Shown: piece after piece, positions 19,754-28,082 of the stretch
How positions within the stretch are numbered: the stretch's first letter is position 1
Layout: every line of letters starts with the position of its first letter
Origin: G965195345 sp965277625
GTDB lineage: Bacteria > Pseudomonadota > Gammaproteobacteria > CAKMZV01
Assembly (NCBI GenBank): GCA_965277625.1
Contig: OZ255827.1
Location: 1,612,001-1,676,000, forward strand
Reading direction: 5' to 3'
DNA: 64,000 nucleotides
Program-made: the position numbers and the translations under genes
Notes under the pieces: generated by a model
What the model was told of the DNA's origin: nothing
Seen by the model: the letters and a program-made list of their open reading frames with translations, nothing else
Databases searched by the model: none

Positions 19754-21460
19754 TCACTTTGGCCTATTGATTTCTTTTACGCCATCATGAAAACGAATGG
19801 ACAGCGGTTGTGATGGTTGCAAATCTGCCGATCTAACGACGAACGATCCTTGTTGTGAAACCAAGGCAAATCCGCGTTTTAATATGTTTTGTGGATCAGC
19901 TTGACGCACCAATGCTCGATGGTGACTCAGACGAATTTTTTCCTCTTTCAATCTTTTTTTGGCTTGGGTGTTAATGGCCTCAGATATGCTTAAAAGCAGC
20001 CGCTGCTTTTGATTGACCAGATTCTTAGTCTGCAACTGTAATCGCCTTTGCAACTCAGACAACTGCCTCTTTTGTTGCTTCATTAGCGGCGCGACGCTTT
20101 GTATCACAGGTAAGTGCCCTTGTATTTGAGACCGTTTAGAGAATACCGCCTGCTTTGCTTGTATCTGAATCTGATGTTGTTGTTTCAATAAGGTTGTATG
20201 CTGTTGTTGTAAGGTGTTTCGTGCAAGGCTCAGCTGGTGTAATTGACTGTGCAGTTTTTGTCTTTGATGATATAAGATTTGCTGCACCCATAAAGGTACT
20301 TTGGTAAAGCTGAGCAATTGCTGTTGTGTGGTTTGAATGCTTGTTTTGGCATATGTTTGGATATATTGCCAATTGTTAAGCGCGTTTAACCCCGAATCCA
20401 TAATGTGTCGATGGATGAATCCAGCCACCTTTGTCGGTGTTGAAAAATTTAACTTGGCCACTTCGTCTAAAATGGTTGAATCGGCATCATGGCCAATACC
20501 CACCAATACGGGTATGGGAAAGCGGCAAACGCTTTGTGCCAGTTCATATTCATTCAAATAATGTAAGTCGCCTTTGGCGCCACCACCGCGAATAATGACC
20601 AATGCATCAAACGGCGCTTGCTCATGCCTAGATAAAATTTGTTGCAGTCCTTGGACGATCGTTTGGCTGGCTTCTCGACCTTGAAACTGTGCTGTGAAAT
20701 ACTCAAATGCGCAAAGCGCTTGTAAGGGATCGGCAATGCGACGAAAATCACCCAAGGCATGCGCCTGCTGCGGGCTGATCACGGCAATTCGGAAAAAATC
20801 CATTGGCAATCTGTGCGCCGATTGCAATTTATACAATTGGGATTCGATCAGTCTTGACCTAATTTCTTTGAGTTTAATGGCCATTGCACCCAATGTATAA
20901 GTCGGGTCCACATCTTCAACCACTGCTGAAAATCCATAAACACTGTGCATGCTGGCCTTGAGTTTAAAGAGTACTTGTAAGCTTTCTGCTAAGGGTTGAT
21001 TGGCCTGCTGTTGAAATTTGCTGTGTATGGTTTTGGCGTTGGATGCCCATATAACCGTTCGCACCGAAGCAATTTTCTGTTTACGCTCGCTTTGTTCATA
21101 TTCACTCAGAACAAGGTAGTAATGCCCCGATGCGCTTTTGGTAATGCTTTCAATCTCTGCTTTGACCCACTGACCATGGCTGTACAATTTTTTCACCATG
21201 GTATTTAAGGGTTCGAGAAAATCTGTGAGTTTGATGCCTTCATCTATCTGCCCTAAGGGCAAGGCGATATTTTCAGATACAACCGTCTTATTAATAGGCT
21301 GAAAACCCCTGTAATCATCATTTGGCAACCACTGCTTGAACATTGATAAATCTGCGCTTTGGTTGATATACCAAAGCTGTTTGGCGGCATCCCAGCGTGC
21401 GCCCAGACTCTTAGCCTTATCTTTGTCTATATAAGGCACTTTTAAATATTGTTTTTCCAT
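19754..21460 (-). CDS. xseA: Exonuclease VII large subunit with an extra N-terminal DUF5710-like domain
   Basis: A 568-residue protein, over 100 residues longer than ordinary XseA (about 450). Residues about 3-50, with LKVPYIDKDKAKSLGARWDA and WYI, match the small DUF5710 domain otherwise seen at the start of primases and other DNA-handling proteins. From about residue 75 the standard XseA follows: the OB-fold (GQWVKAEIESI), then the catalytic core with VISPQQAHALGDF, IIRGGGAKGDL and GIGHDADSTILDEVA, and a long coiled coil rich in Gln and His. ExoVII degrades single-stranded DNA. It overlaps dusA by one base (TAATG), so the two are coupled. The xseB small subunit is not in the window. Confidence 0.9.
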   Translation of the reverse strand: MEKQYLKVPYIDKDKAKSLGARWDAAKQLWYINQSADLSMFKQWLPNDDYRGFQPINKTVVSENIALPLGQIDEGIKLTDFLEPLNTMVKKLYSHGQWVKAEIESITKSASGHYYLVLSEYEQSERKQKIASVRTVIWASNAKTIHSKFQQQANQPLAESLQVLFKLKASMHSVYGFSAVVEDVDPTYTLGAMAIKLKEIRSRLIESQLYKLQSAHRLPMDFFRIAVISPQQAHALGDFRRIADPLQALCAFEYFTAQFQGREASQTIVQGLQQILSRHEQAPFDALVIIRGGGAKGDLHYLNEYELAQSVCRFPIPVLVGIGHDADSTILDEVAKLNFSTPTKVAGFIHRHIMDSGLNALNNWQYIQTYAKTSIQTTQQQLLSFTKVPLWVQQILYHQRQKLHSQLHQLSLARNTLQQQHTTLLKQQHQIQIQAKQAVFSKRSQIQGHLPVIQSVAPLMKQQKRQLSELQRRLQLQTKNLVNQKQRLLLSISEAINTQAKKRLKEEKIRLSHHRALVRQADPQNILKRGFALVSQQGSFVVRSADLQPSQPLSIRFHDGVKEINRPK

Positions 21461-22467
21461 TAAACCACCTCTGCATGGGTGTTTTGCAAAGCGTCAGCGG
21501 TCTGCCAAATTGTGTCTATATCGTGCTTATGCCGTGATTGCGCCATCAATTGACGCCAATGTTTCGCCCCTCGCATGCCAGCGAAAAATCCATTCAAGGG
21601 TCGAATGAACGGTATAACATTATGATCAGTTGCTGTGCTTGTTACGTACTTTAAATACTGCTTCAGCACTTCTAAACGCAAACTGAGCGACGGTTGTTTT
21701 TGGTTTTCTATGACATAAAGCAACCATGGATTGACCCATGCTGCGCGACCAATCATCACCCCATCAACGGCGGGTAATCCATCCCAGCCAGTCAAGTATT
21801 TTTGGGTTTTTTCTAATGAATCGATTTCGCCATTAGTGCACACATTAAGATGGCTAAAGTCTCGCTTAAGTTGATGGGCATAAAAAGGTTTTAAAGGCGG
21901 CACCTTGCGATTCATTCTGGGGCTGATGCCGTTTAAATACGCGCATCTATTATGGACGATGATGCCATCGCATCCAGCATCCACAAGCTGTCGCACAAAT
22001 TGCACCAATTGCGCATAATCATCGTCACCATTTAAACCAATGCGATGTTTGACCGTAATCGGGAGGGCGGTTTTTTGCTTCAGGGCTTCTACCAAAGCGG
22101 CCACTGTCTGCGGTTCCTGCATCAGGCACGCCCCAAAACGCCCTTTGCGCACACGATTGCTTGGACAGCCTACATTGAGATTGATTTCGCTAAAACCCGC
22201 CATTTCTGCTGAACGGGCCACTTTGCGAATGGCGTCCGCTTCACAACCACCTAATTGCAGGGCTGTAGGACCCTCCCCTTCGGCCATGGTGAAATAGTGC
22301 GGTTGTGGGTTATATAAGATGGCATTAACCGTAATCATCTCGGTGTAATTCAAAACATTGGGACAGATCAAACGCATGAGTTTACGCATTTGCGGCGTGG
22401 TGTAGCCCATCATTGGCGCCAAACGGATCCGACCATATTGTTGAAAATACGACTGATGCTCTGTCAT
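21460..22467 (-). CDS. dusA: tRNA-dihydrouridine synthase A
   Basis: A 335-residue FMN-dependent Dus protein. The motifs are APMMGYTT (about 17-24), the catalytic cysteine region NVGCPSNRVRKGRFGACLM, VKHRIGLNG, and NGISPRMNRKVPPL, which marks DusA (compare GLSPKENR) rather than DusB or DusC. It reduces U20/U20a in the tRNA D-loop. It is coupled to xseA by a one-base overlap. The 444-base region upstream contains no other gene. Confidence 0.92.
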   Translation of the reverse strand: MTEHQSYFQQYGRIRLAPMMGYTTPQMRKLMRLICPNVLNYTEMITVNAILYNPQPHYFTMAEGEGPTALQLGGCEADAIRKVARSAEMAGFSEINLNVGCPSNRVRKGRFGACLMQEPQTVAALVEALKQKTALPITVKHRIGLNGDDDYAQLVQFVRQLVDAGCDGIIVHNRCAYLNGISPRMNRKVPPLKPFYAHQLKRDFSHLNVCTNGEIDSLEKTQKYLTGWDGLPAVDGVMIGRAAWVNPWLLYVIENQKQPSLSLRLEVLKQYLKYVTSTATDHNVIPFIRPLNGFFAGMRGAKHWRQLMAQSRHKHDIDTIWQTADALQNTHAEVV

Positions 22468-22911
22468 TGATTGACTTGCTCCTTACTTTATGACCTTTGT
22501 ATTGGTGGGCTTTCTTAGCCGTTCATTGGGTTTCGTTTGAATAATCTTGTTTTTAAGTAACCCAATCCACTTAGCCTTTGACAAAGGGCGACTTAGATCA
22601 CATACCTTTAGCGACTGTGTAACTGTACATTCATGCTCATTCAAAACCACATCTATATTTTAATCCATTGGCATAATTTACACAGTTGAACTCACAACAT
22701 CGAGACACAACATCAAGGGATAGAAATGCTTTGGATAAAATGATACAATGCGCGCACTGATCGGTCATTTTATATTTTTAGCCGATGATGCATTCAATGA
22801 TTTTCTGGGGCAGTCTTTCTCTTTAAATTCTAATTTTGGAGTGACGAACTTTTAAAGGTTGCAGAAATGCGTGAATGCCCAAAACACTCTTTACTATAAG
22901 GAAATAATCCG
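22468..22911. other. 444-base divergent intergenic region upstream of dusA and sspA
   Basis: The region separates minus-strand dusA from plus-strand sspA. No tRNA, ORF or terminator is convincing. The visible element is the sspA promoter candidate at 22741-22755, leaving a leader of about 160 bases before sspA. Confidence 0.5.
22741..22755 (+). promoter_or_regulatory. Extended -10 promoter with GC-rich discriminator upstream of sspA
   Basis: TGATACAAT is an extended -10 (TGn plus TACAAT at 22744-22749), directly followed by GCGCGC. The 14 bases GATACAATGCGCGC are identical to the -10 and discriminator of the 23S-5S promoter. No good -35 is seen, as is usual for extended -10 promoters. The shared discriminator suggests shared growth-rate or ppGpp control. 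Confidence 0.45.
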
Positions 22912-23565
22912 ATGAGCATGCCTAATAATGCCCTTTTGACTTTATATTCAAATCCAACGTGCCCCGATAGCCATCGTGTTAGATTCTTAGCGTCTGAAAA
23001 AGAAAATTTAGTTGAAATCATCAACATATTCCCGCACGATTTACCCGAAGAACTCATCAATGCAAACCCTTACGGTACACTTCCAACGCTGATTGACAAA
23101 GACGTGGTGTTACGAGACGCTCAAGTCATGATGGAATATCTTGATGAACGTTTTCCCAGCCCAACATTCATGCCGGTTGACCCCATTTCCAGAGCAAAAG
23201 TACGTATGATGTTGGTCAATATTCGCGAATCTTGGCTACCGCACTTTATGGTTTTAAATGACATGAAATCCAGCGAAAAGAAACAGCAAACCGCCATTAA
23301 AGAAATCGGTAAAAATTTATTGGAACTGAAACCAACTTTTGGGCATTATAAATTCTGTATGAGTAACAGCTTTACCTTGATTGATATTTCCCTTTCAGTC
23401 ATTCTCTGGCGCCTTGACCATTACGGCATTGACTACAGTCATATGGGCATACATTTTAATAAATACATGCACGAAATCTTTTCCAGAAAAGCTTTTGCTG
23501 CCAGCCTGTCTTTGTTTGAAGAAAACATGCGAATAATTCCAGAAACCGTCACCAACGATTCATAA
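22912..23565 (+). CDS. sspA: Stringent starvation protein A
   Basis: A 217-residue glutathione-S-transferase-fold protein. It has the N-terminal thioredoxin-like domain LYSNPTCPDSHRVRFLASEK (about 11-30), NPYGTLPTLIDKD and VMMEYLDERFPSP, followed by a helical domain. SspA binds RNA polymerase and redirects transcription in stationary phase and stress. It lacks GST catalytic activity. Usually sspB, the ClpXP adaptor, follows. Here the next gene is an unrelated fusion protein, so the pair is split. The ribosome binding site is ACTATAAGGAAATAATCCG before the ATG. Confidence 0.92.
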   Translation: MSMPNNALLTLYSNPTCPDSHRVRFLASEKENLVEIINIFPHDLPEELINANPYGTLPTLIDKDVVLRDAQVMMEYLDERFPSPTFMPVDPISRAKVRMMLVNIRESWLPHFMVLNDMKSSEKKQQTAIKEIGKNLLELKPTFGHYKFCMSNSFTLIDISLSVILWRLDHYGIDYSHMGIHFNKYMHEIFSRKAFAASLSLFEENMRIIPETVTNDS

Positions 23566-23594
23566 ATTAGCAACAACCTACTGGGTTATAGCCC

Positions 23595-24752
23595 ATGATT
23601 AAAAAGAATCCAGTCAGCCTCATCGTTGGCTGTGGCCGAATAGGCAACCTCATTGCCATACAGCTTGAAAACAAGCGCCATCAAGTCATTGGATTACGTA
23701 GAAACATTCAAAATCTCATTTCGGGCGTTGAGGGCTTCGGTGCTGACATCACAGAACCCTTGCCTGATTTACCCGAAGTCGATCATTTCATCTATTGCCC
23801 AGCACCACAACGAAAATCCGAAGCCGACTACCAACGTCTCTACTACGAAGGTCTGCAAAACTGCATCAATGCCTTCACCATAAAACCTAAAAAATCTTGG
23901 GTCATATCCTCAACTCGGGTTTACAGTGAAAACCAAGGCGCCTGGGTCGATGAGCAAACGCAATTAAACCCCAGCGATCAAAAACAGCGCATCTTAATTC
24001 AAATGGAGCAACTCGCTCAAACAGAATTATCCGCGTGTATTCTAAGATTGAGTGGCATCTACGATCAAAGCTCTGAACGCTTAATAAAATGGGCACAACA
24101 ATCAGCCTATCCTTTTGCTGAACAGCATTGGAGCAACAGTATTCATGCGCAGGATGCAGCAAATGCTGTGGTACATCTGATGCACGTCGCTGACTCAAAA
24201 CTTTATTTGATTTCAGATCAACAGCCCATAACCATGCAAGAAAAAATGGCAGCCATCTGCCAACAACTTGATTTACCTGCCGCACAAGCCATGCAGCCTG
24301 CTCAGACGACGGGCAAAAGAATCGCCACAACAAAATTAGCAGCCAGTGGCTTTGAGTGGCTCTACCCCAATGCCGGCCTTGGCTATCAATCAATCACCGA
24401 ACAGCACCTTCAATTAGCCAAACTGACCGCTTTTCAAAGAAAGGTCCTACAAATGACACAAGGTATTCCCTATGGCAAAGTCGTCAGTTATAAAATGCTT
24501 GCCGAATTAGCTGGCTCACCACGTTCTGCGCGGGCGGTGGGACAAACTTTGGCTATTAACCCTTGTGCGCCAGGCATTCCCTGCCATAGAGTCATCAGTA
24601 GCAATCGAACATTGCATGGGTTTTCTCAAGGTACTTCAGATGATAAACTTTTGGACAAGGTTAATCGCTTAAAAGCAGAGGGCATTCAATTGAAAAAAAG
24701 CCATGCGTTGATGAAGTATAAAGTGCCGAGAGACTATTTTTGGCAAATATAA
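23595..24752 (+). CDS. Fusion of a YeeZ-like NAD(P)-binding protein and an Ogt/MGMT-type alkyltransferase
   Basis: A 385-residue protein with two domains. Residues about 6-265 form a Rossmann-fold SDR/epimerase-like domain: SLIVGCGRIGN at 8-18, then ISSTRVYSENQGAWVDE near 104-120, as in the YeeZ family. Residues about 278-385 are an O6-alkylguanine-DNA alkyltransferase domain with FQRKVLQMTQGIPYGKVVSY, RAVGQTLAINP and the acceptor-cysteine motif PCHRV (Cys330). The PCHR and helix-turn-helix segments are intact, so alkyl transfer or alkyl-DNA recognition as in Atl proteins is possible. A cysteine at the acceptor site favours true repair. The reading frame is continuous and the joining seam has no frameshift signs. 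I know no characterised fusion of this kind. Confidence 0.85.
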   Translation: MIKKNPVSLIVGCGRIGNLIAIQLENKRHQVIGLRRNIQNLISGVEGFGADITEPLPDLPEVDHFIYCPAPQRKSEADYQRLYYEGLQNCINAFTIKPKKSWVISSTRVYSENQGAWVDEQTQLNPSDQKQRILIQMEQLAQTELSACILRLSGIYDQSSERLIKWAQQSAYPFAEQHWSNSIHAQDAANAVVHLMHVADSKLYLISDQQPITMQEKMAAICQQLDLPAAQAMQPAQTTGKRIATTKLAASGFEWLYPNAGLGYQSITEQHLQLAKLTAFQRKVLQMTQGIPYGKVVSYKMLAELAGSPRSARAVGQTLAINPCAPGIPCHRVISSNRTLHGFSQGTSDDKLLDKVNRLKAEGIQLKKSHALMKYKVPRDYFWQI

Positions 24753-24766
24753 TCGAGCTAAAACGA

Positions 24767-25648
24767 CTAATCCCAAAGATTTTTTCTTCCTAACATTTCC
24801 TGCAAATGATGATAATTTTCATAGCGGGATTGGTGGATTTGACCTTGTTCCATCGCTGTCCGAATGGCGCATTGAGGTTCATGTAAATGGCGACAATTGC
24901 GAAATTGACAGGTGCCTAAAAACGGCGCGAACTCTGGCCATGCCGGCGAAATGTCCTCAGGTATTTCAATGTCTAAACTTTTAATGCCTGGAGAATCAAT
25001 GATACCCCCTTGCATTGTGTCGTCAAAATAATGTAGTAAGGTGTTGGTGGTGGTGTGCTTGCCTAAGCCCGAAAAATTCGATAAGGTTTGGGTTTTAAGC
25101 GTTAAGTCTGGGATGAGGGCATTGGTTATAGACGATTTACCAACCCCCGATAAACCAACCAGTAAGTTGACTTTGTTGTTTAAAAGTGCTTTGAGTTGCT
25201 CAACCTGCGCCGAGGTTTGAACACTGCCAATCCAATAGCTGATATTCGTCGCCTCATACCTTTGCCTAAATCGTTTGACCCAAGCATCAAAGCTGGGTAA
25301 ATCCGATTTATTCAACAGTAAAATGGGCTCAATTTTATGAATCCACGCGGCCAGCAACCACGTATCAATGTAATACCAATCCGCAAAAGGTTCGGAACTG
25401 AGCACTATGCCAAGTTGTTCAATATTGGTCGCAATAGACGACGATTTATGCTTGTCACGCAGTCGCTTGAGTTCGTTATGACGTGGCTTAATACGGCTGA
25501 CCACATCTTGTGCAATTTCAACCCAATCGCCAACGACGGGGCGTTGTTTCGATTTTAGATATTTATGCGTGGTCATCGCCCCAGTTTTCGGACATTTGCA
25601 CAGCACATCAAAACCAAAATTGGCGATAACCCGTTTAAAATCGCTCAT
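24767..25648 (-). CDS. rsgA: Ribosome small-subunit-dependent GTPase A
   Basis: A 293-residue circularly permuted GTPase. The order is G4 NKSD (113-116), then G1 GLSGVGKS (165-172), then G3 DSPG (218-221), preceded by an OB domain and followed by a zinc knuckle with Cys247, Cys252, a histidine and Cys260 in CQFRNCRHLHEPQC. RsgA helps late maturation of the 30S subunit and releases RbfA. It overlaps the pterin dehydratase gene by 14 bases, and converges on the fusion gene with a 14-base gap. Confidence 0.93.
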   Translation of the reverse strand: MSDFKRVIANFGFDVLCKCPKTGAMTTHKYLKSKQRPVVGDWVEIAQDVVSRIKPRHNELKRLRDKHKSSSIATNIEQLGIVLSSEPFADWYYIDTWLLAAWIHKIEPILLLNKSDLPSFDAWVKRFRQRYEATNISYWIGSVQTSAQVEQLKALLNNKVNLLVGLSGVGKSSITNALIPDLTLKTQTLSNFSGLGKHTTTNTLLHYFDDTMQGGIIDSPGIKSLDIEIPEDISPAWPEFAPFLGTCQFRNCRHLHEPQCAIRTAMEQGQIHQSRYENYHHLQEMLGRKNLWD

Positions 25649-25979
25649 ATAAATGATCCGTTTTTGCCGCGCAAATAAAATCGTTTTTAGTCAATCCATC
25701 ACAAACCGCAGTAAACCATACGACACTGATTTGGCGGTATTTAAGCTCAATAATTGGATGATGATCCTGTTCAATGGCCAATTCGCCAACCTGATACCCA
25801 AAAGATAAGAGTTTTGGATAACTTAATGGGCCATAATGTTTGATAATGCGATTACCTGAAGGCGCCAAAGACCACCCCGTTAAAACAGTCAACAAGGCTT
25901 CAATGGCAGCTGAATCTAAGGCACTATCGTCCTTGCGCACGGGATGGCAATGACTTTCTCGTAATTCTTTTATGTTCAT
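25635..25979 (-). CDS. phhB: Pterin-4a-carbinolamine dehydratase family protein
   Basis: A 114-residue protein with the PCD fold. The recognisable core is VGELAIEQDHHPIIELKYRQISVVWFTAVCDGLTKND, in which the Glu-x-x-x-His-His-Pro motif matches the active site. The enzyme dehydrates 4a-hydroxytetrahydrobiopterin and may aid molybdopterin or phenylalanine hydroxylase cofactor recycling. No phenylalanine hydroxylase lies nearby. It overlaps rsgA by 14 bases, so the two are probably expressed together. Confidence 0.85.
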   Translation of the reverse strand: MNIKELRESHCHPVRKDDSALDSAAIEALLTVLTGWSLAPSGNRIIKHYGPLSYPKLLSFGYQVGELAIEQDHHPIIELKYRQISVVWFTAVCDGLTKNDFICAAKTDHLYERF

Positions 25980-26107
25980 ATTGTTGTACTCTAAGGTATC
26001 AAGGCTAAATACACATGAGCATTATAAGGATATTTCTACTTCCAATAGCGAGTTTGAAACGTCTCATTTGAGCAAAAACGGGTAGAATACGCCTTCACTT
26101 TCTTAAT

Positions 26108-26863
26108 ATGGACACAATGAATTATTCTACTGATTTTAAGGTTTTCTCTGTCACTGGTGAGGATGCTGAATCCTTTTTGCAAGGACAGCTCAGCAATGAT
26201 GTGAACATTGATGGCCCGACTGCTTTCTGTAACCCAAAAGGGGCGGTGTTGGCTCTGTTCATTCTAAAGAAAACCGAACAAGGTTTTCTATTAGCCAGTC
26301 AAGATGAGTGCATAGACGCCGTCATTCAAAGATTGCGCATGTTCGTCCTGCGTTCAAAAGTGGTCATTGAAAAAATAGATTCGGTGTTGATAGTCAATGC
26401 AGACAGCAATGAACATTCATTCTATGAAGCCCAATTGTCCCTACAACTGAGGGCGCAACCACTGACAGACGCCGTCTCTGCCACGCCCCAATTAATGCAG
26501 GCAGGCTTATTCAAACTGACCACTGAAACAAGTGGCCAATACACAGCGCAATTTCTTAATTTGGATCTAATCAACGCTCTGTCTTGGCAGAAAGGCTGCT
26601 ATGTTGGACAAGAAGTCATTGCCCGTTTACACTACAGAGGCAAGGTGACAAAACGCTGTTATCTACTCCAATCAGACAGTGCTTTTCCTGAAAAACCTGG
26701 CGACAATGTCACCTTGATGAACCAGCAAAATCAGCCGGTTCGCGGTGTGATTTTACAAACCTTTGAAAATCAAGCCTTGGGCATTTTCAGTAGCAGGAGT
26801 ATCAGTGACAAACTTACTTTAGATGCGAGAAATTTTTCAATCATCCCTTTTAGCTACGAATAA
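26108..26863 (+). CDS. ygfZ: YgfZ-type folate-binding protein
   Basis: A 251-residue GcvT-related protein with the YgfZ signature KGCYVGQEVIARLHYRGK near residues 164-181 and an N-terminal GEDAESFLQGQLSND block. YgfZ uses tetrahydrofolate to support assembly or repair of iron-sulfur proteins such as MiaB. A second ATG nine bases downstream is an equally possible start. The gene diverges from phhB with 128 bases between. Confidence 0.9.
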   Translation: MDTMNYSTDFKVFSVTGEDAESFLQGQLSNDVNIDGPTAFCNPKGAVLALFILKKTEQGFLLASQDECIDAVIQRLRMFVLRSKVVIEKIDSVLIVNADSNEHSFYEAQLSLQLRAQPLTDAVSATPQLMQAGLFKLTTETSGQYTAQFLNLDLINALSWQKGCYVGQEVIARLHYRGKVTKRCYLLQSDSAFPEKPGDNVTLMNQQNQPVRGVILQTFENQALGIFSSRSISDKLTLDARNFSIIPFSYE

Positions 26864-27009
26864 AGTCAGGCGCTATTAGGCATCTTTAAAATCGTTTTGA
26901 ATTTGGTTGCCTCTGCCAATGTTGCTAAAATGCTCGCCTCTACCAAAGCCTTTATCCATTGCGCATTTTCTCTTAATAATGTCACATATTTTGTACCCAC
27001 ATGATTGTG

Positions 27010-27024
27010 TGCTACTGGTATAAT
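27010..27024 (+). promoter_or_regulatory. Extended -10 promoter of rpsU
   Basis: TGGTATAAT places TATAAT at 27019-27024 with an extended TGn. It lies about 35 bases before the rpsU ATG, leaving a short leader. No good -35 is visible at 17-bp spacing. Confidence 0.5.
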
Positions 27025-27063
27025 CCTCCCCCTTTAAATCAACAGCACTAGAGAATAAATATT

Positions 27064-27276
27064 ATGCCAAGCATTAAACTTCGTGACAATGATGCTTTCG
27101 AATCCGCATTACACTTTTTTAAACGATCTTGTGATAAGGCCGGCATCGTTTCTGAAGCGCGTGCCCGTGAATTTTACGAGAAACCAACCTGGGCAAAAAA
27201 GCGCTCAAAAATGATGGCTCGTAAACGCCTACACATCCGCCTTAGTCGAGAAAGAGCCATTTTAAGAGCTCGTTAA
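27064..27276 (+). CDS. rpsU: 30S ribosomal protein bS21
   Basis: A 70-residue basic protein matching S21 throughout: ALHFFKRSCDKAGIVSEAR, then REFYEKPTWAKKR and a basic C-terminal tail. It sits at the 30S platform and aids translation initiation. In many gammaproteobacteria rpsU is followed by dnaG and rpoD. Here it is followed by yqeY and then an MFS gene, so the macromolecular synthesis operon is broken up. Confidence 0.97.
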   Translation: MPSIKLRDNDAFESALHFFKRSCDKAGIVSEARAREFYEKPTWAKKRSKMMARKRLHIRLSRERAILRAR

Positions 27277-27295
27277 TCCGTTTTCCGTTCTATTT

Positions 27296-27745
27296 ATGTC
27301 CCTCAAGGATGTCTTAAAAGAGTCTTTGCTAAAAAGCATGCGCTCAGGCGATAAGCTAGCGGTTGGTACCATTCGGCTTGTTAATTCTGAAATCAAAAAA
27401 CAAGAAATTGATAAGCAGGTTGTTTTAGACGATCACGGTATTCTGGCCATACTCAGTAAAATGAGCAATCAGCACTTGGAATCCATTGCACAGTTTGATA
27501 AGGCGGGGCGTCAGGATTTGGTTGAAAAAGAACAAGCCGAGCTTGAAATCATCAAATTGTTTCTACCCAAACCTTTGACTCAAGAAGAAACTGAAACCAT
27601 TATTTTAGAAGCCATGGCTGAGCTCAAACCAACAAGCATAAAAGATTTGGGTGCGGTCATTAGCCATCTAAAACCCAAGCTGGCTGGAAGAGCGAATATG
27701 AAATTTGTCAGTGAATTTGTCAAATCAAACTTGATGCAGTCATAA
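27296..27745 (+). CDS. yqeY: GatB/YqeY family protein
   Basis: A 149-residue helical protein resembling the tRNA-binding tail of GatB. It begins with an amphipathic SLKDVLKESLLKSMRSGDK helix and ends LAGRANMKFVSEFVKSNL, both family features. It begins 19 bases after rpsU and is likely cotranscribed. The biochemical role is not established. A tRNA-related role is inferred from the GatB-like tail. Confidence 0.9.
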   Translation: MSLKDVLKESLLKSMRSGDKLAVGTIRLVNSEIKKQEIDKQVVLDDHGILAILSKMSNQHLESIAQFDKAGRQDLVEKEQAELEIIKLFLPKPLTQEETETIILEAMAELKPTSIKDLGAVISHLKPKLAGRANMKFVSEFVKSNLMQS

Positions 27746-28082
27746 CGCAGATTCTCTAAACGACCATTGGACATCAAAAATCTAATAACCGTTTTAAAAT
27801 CCAGACACAATTAAAAGCCGAACACCCAGTGCTATCTGAGCCAGAATTGGTTATAAAGGCAACATAAAATACGGCTGAACGCTCACTGAAATCCCGCCTT
27901 ATGAGCAGCACATTACTTGTAACAAACCGTGCAGTGATGGCTCTTTTAAATGCCACTTAAAATCACTAAGGAACGCCGTTTCTTTTTTTGAGCAGATTTA
28001 AACTTCAGCCAGACACCCACCACTCATAATTTATAAAATAACCAATTGACACCTAATATACACACTTTAGCGACGGCGATTC
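27746..28082. other. 337-base gap, no gene recognised
   Basis: The sequence between yqeY and the MFS gene has no convincing ORF, tRNA or terminator on either strand. A TTGACA at about 28049 lacks a -10 at a proper distance. The MFS promoter probably lies in this stretch. Confidence 0.45.

Noticed and set aside
26878..27000. A minus-strand GTG frame of about 45 codons upstream of rpsU with helix-like composition.
   Set aside because: It has a weak start, no ribosome binding site, and no recognised family, so I did not list it as a gene.
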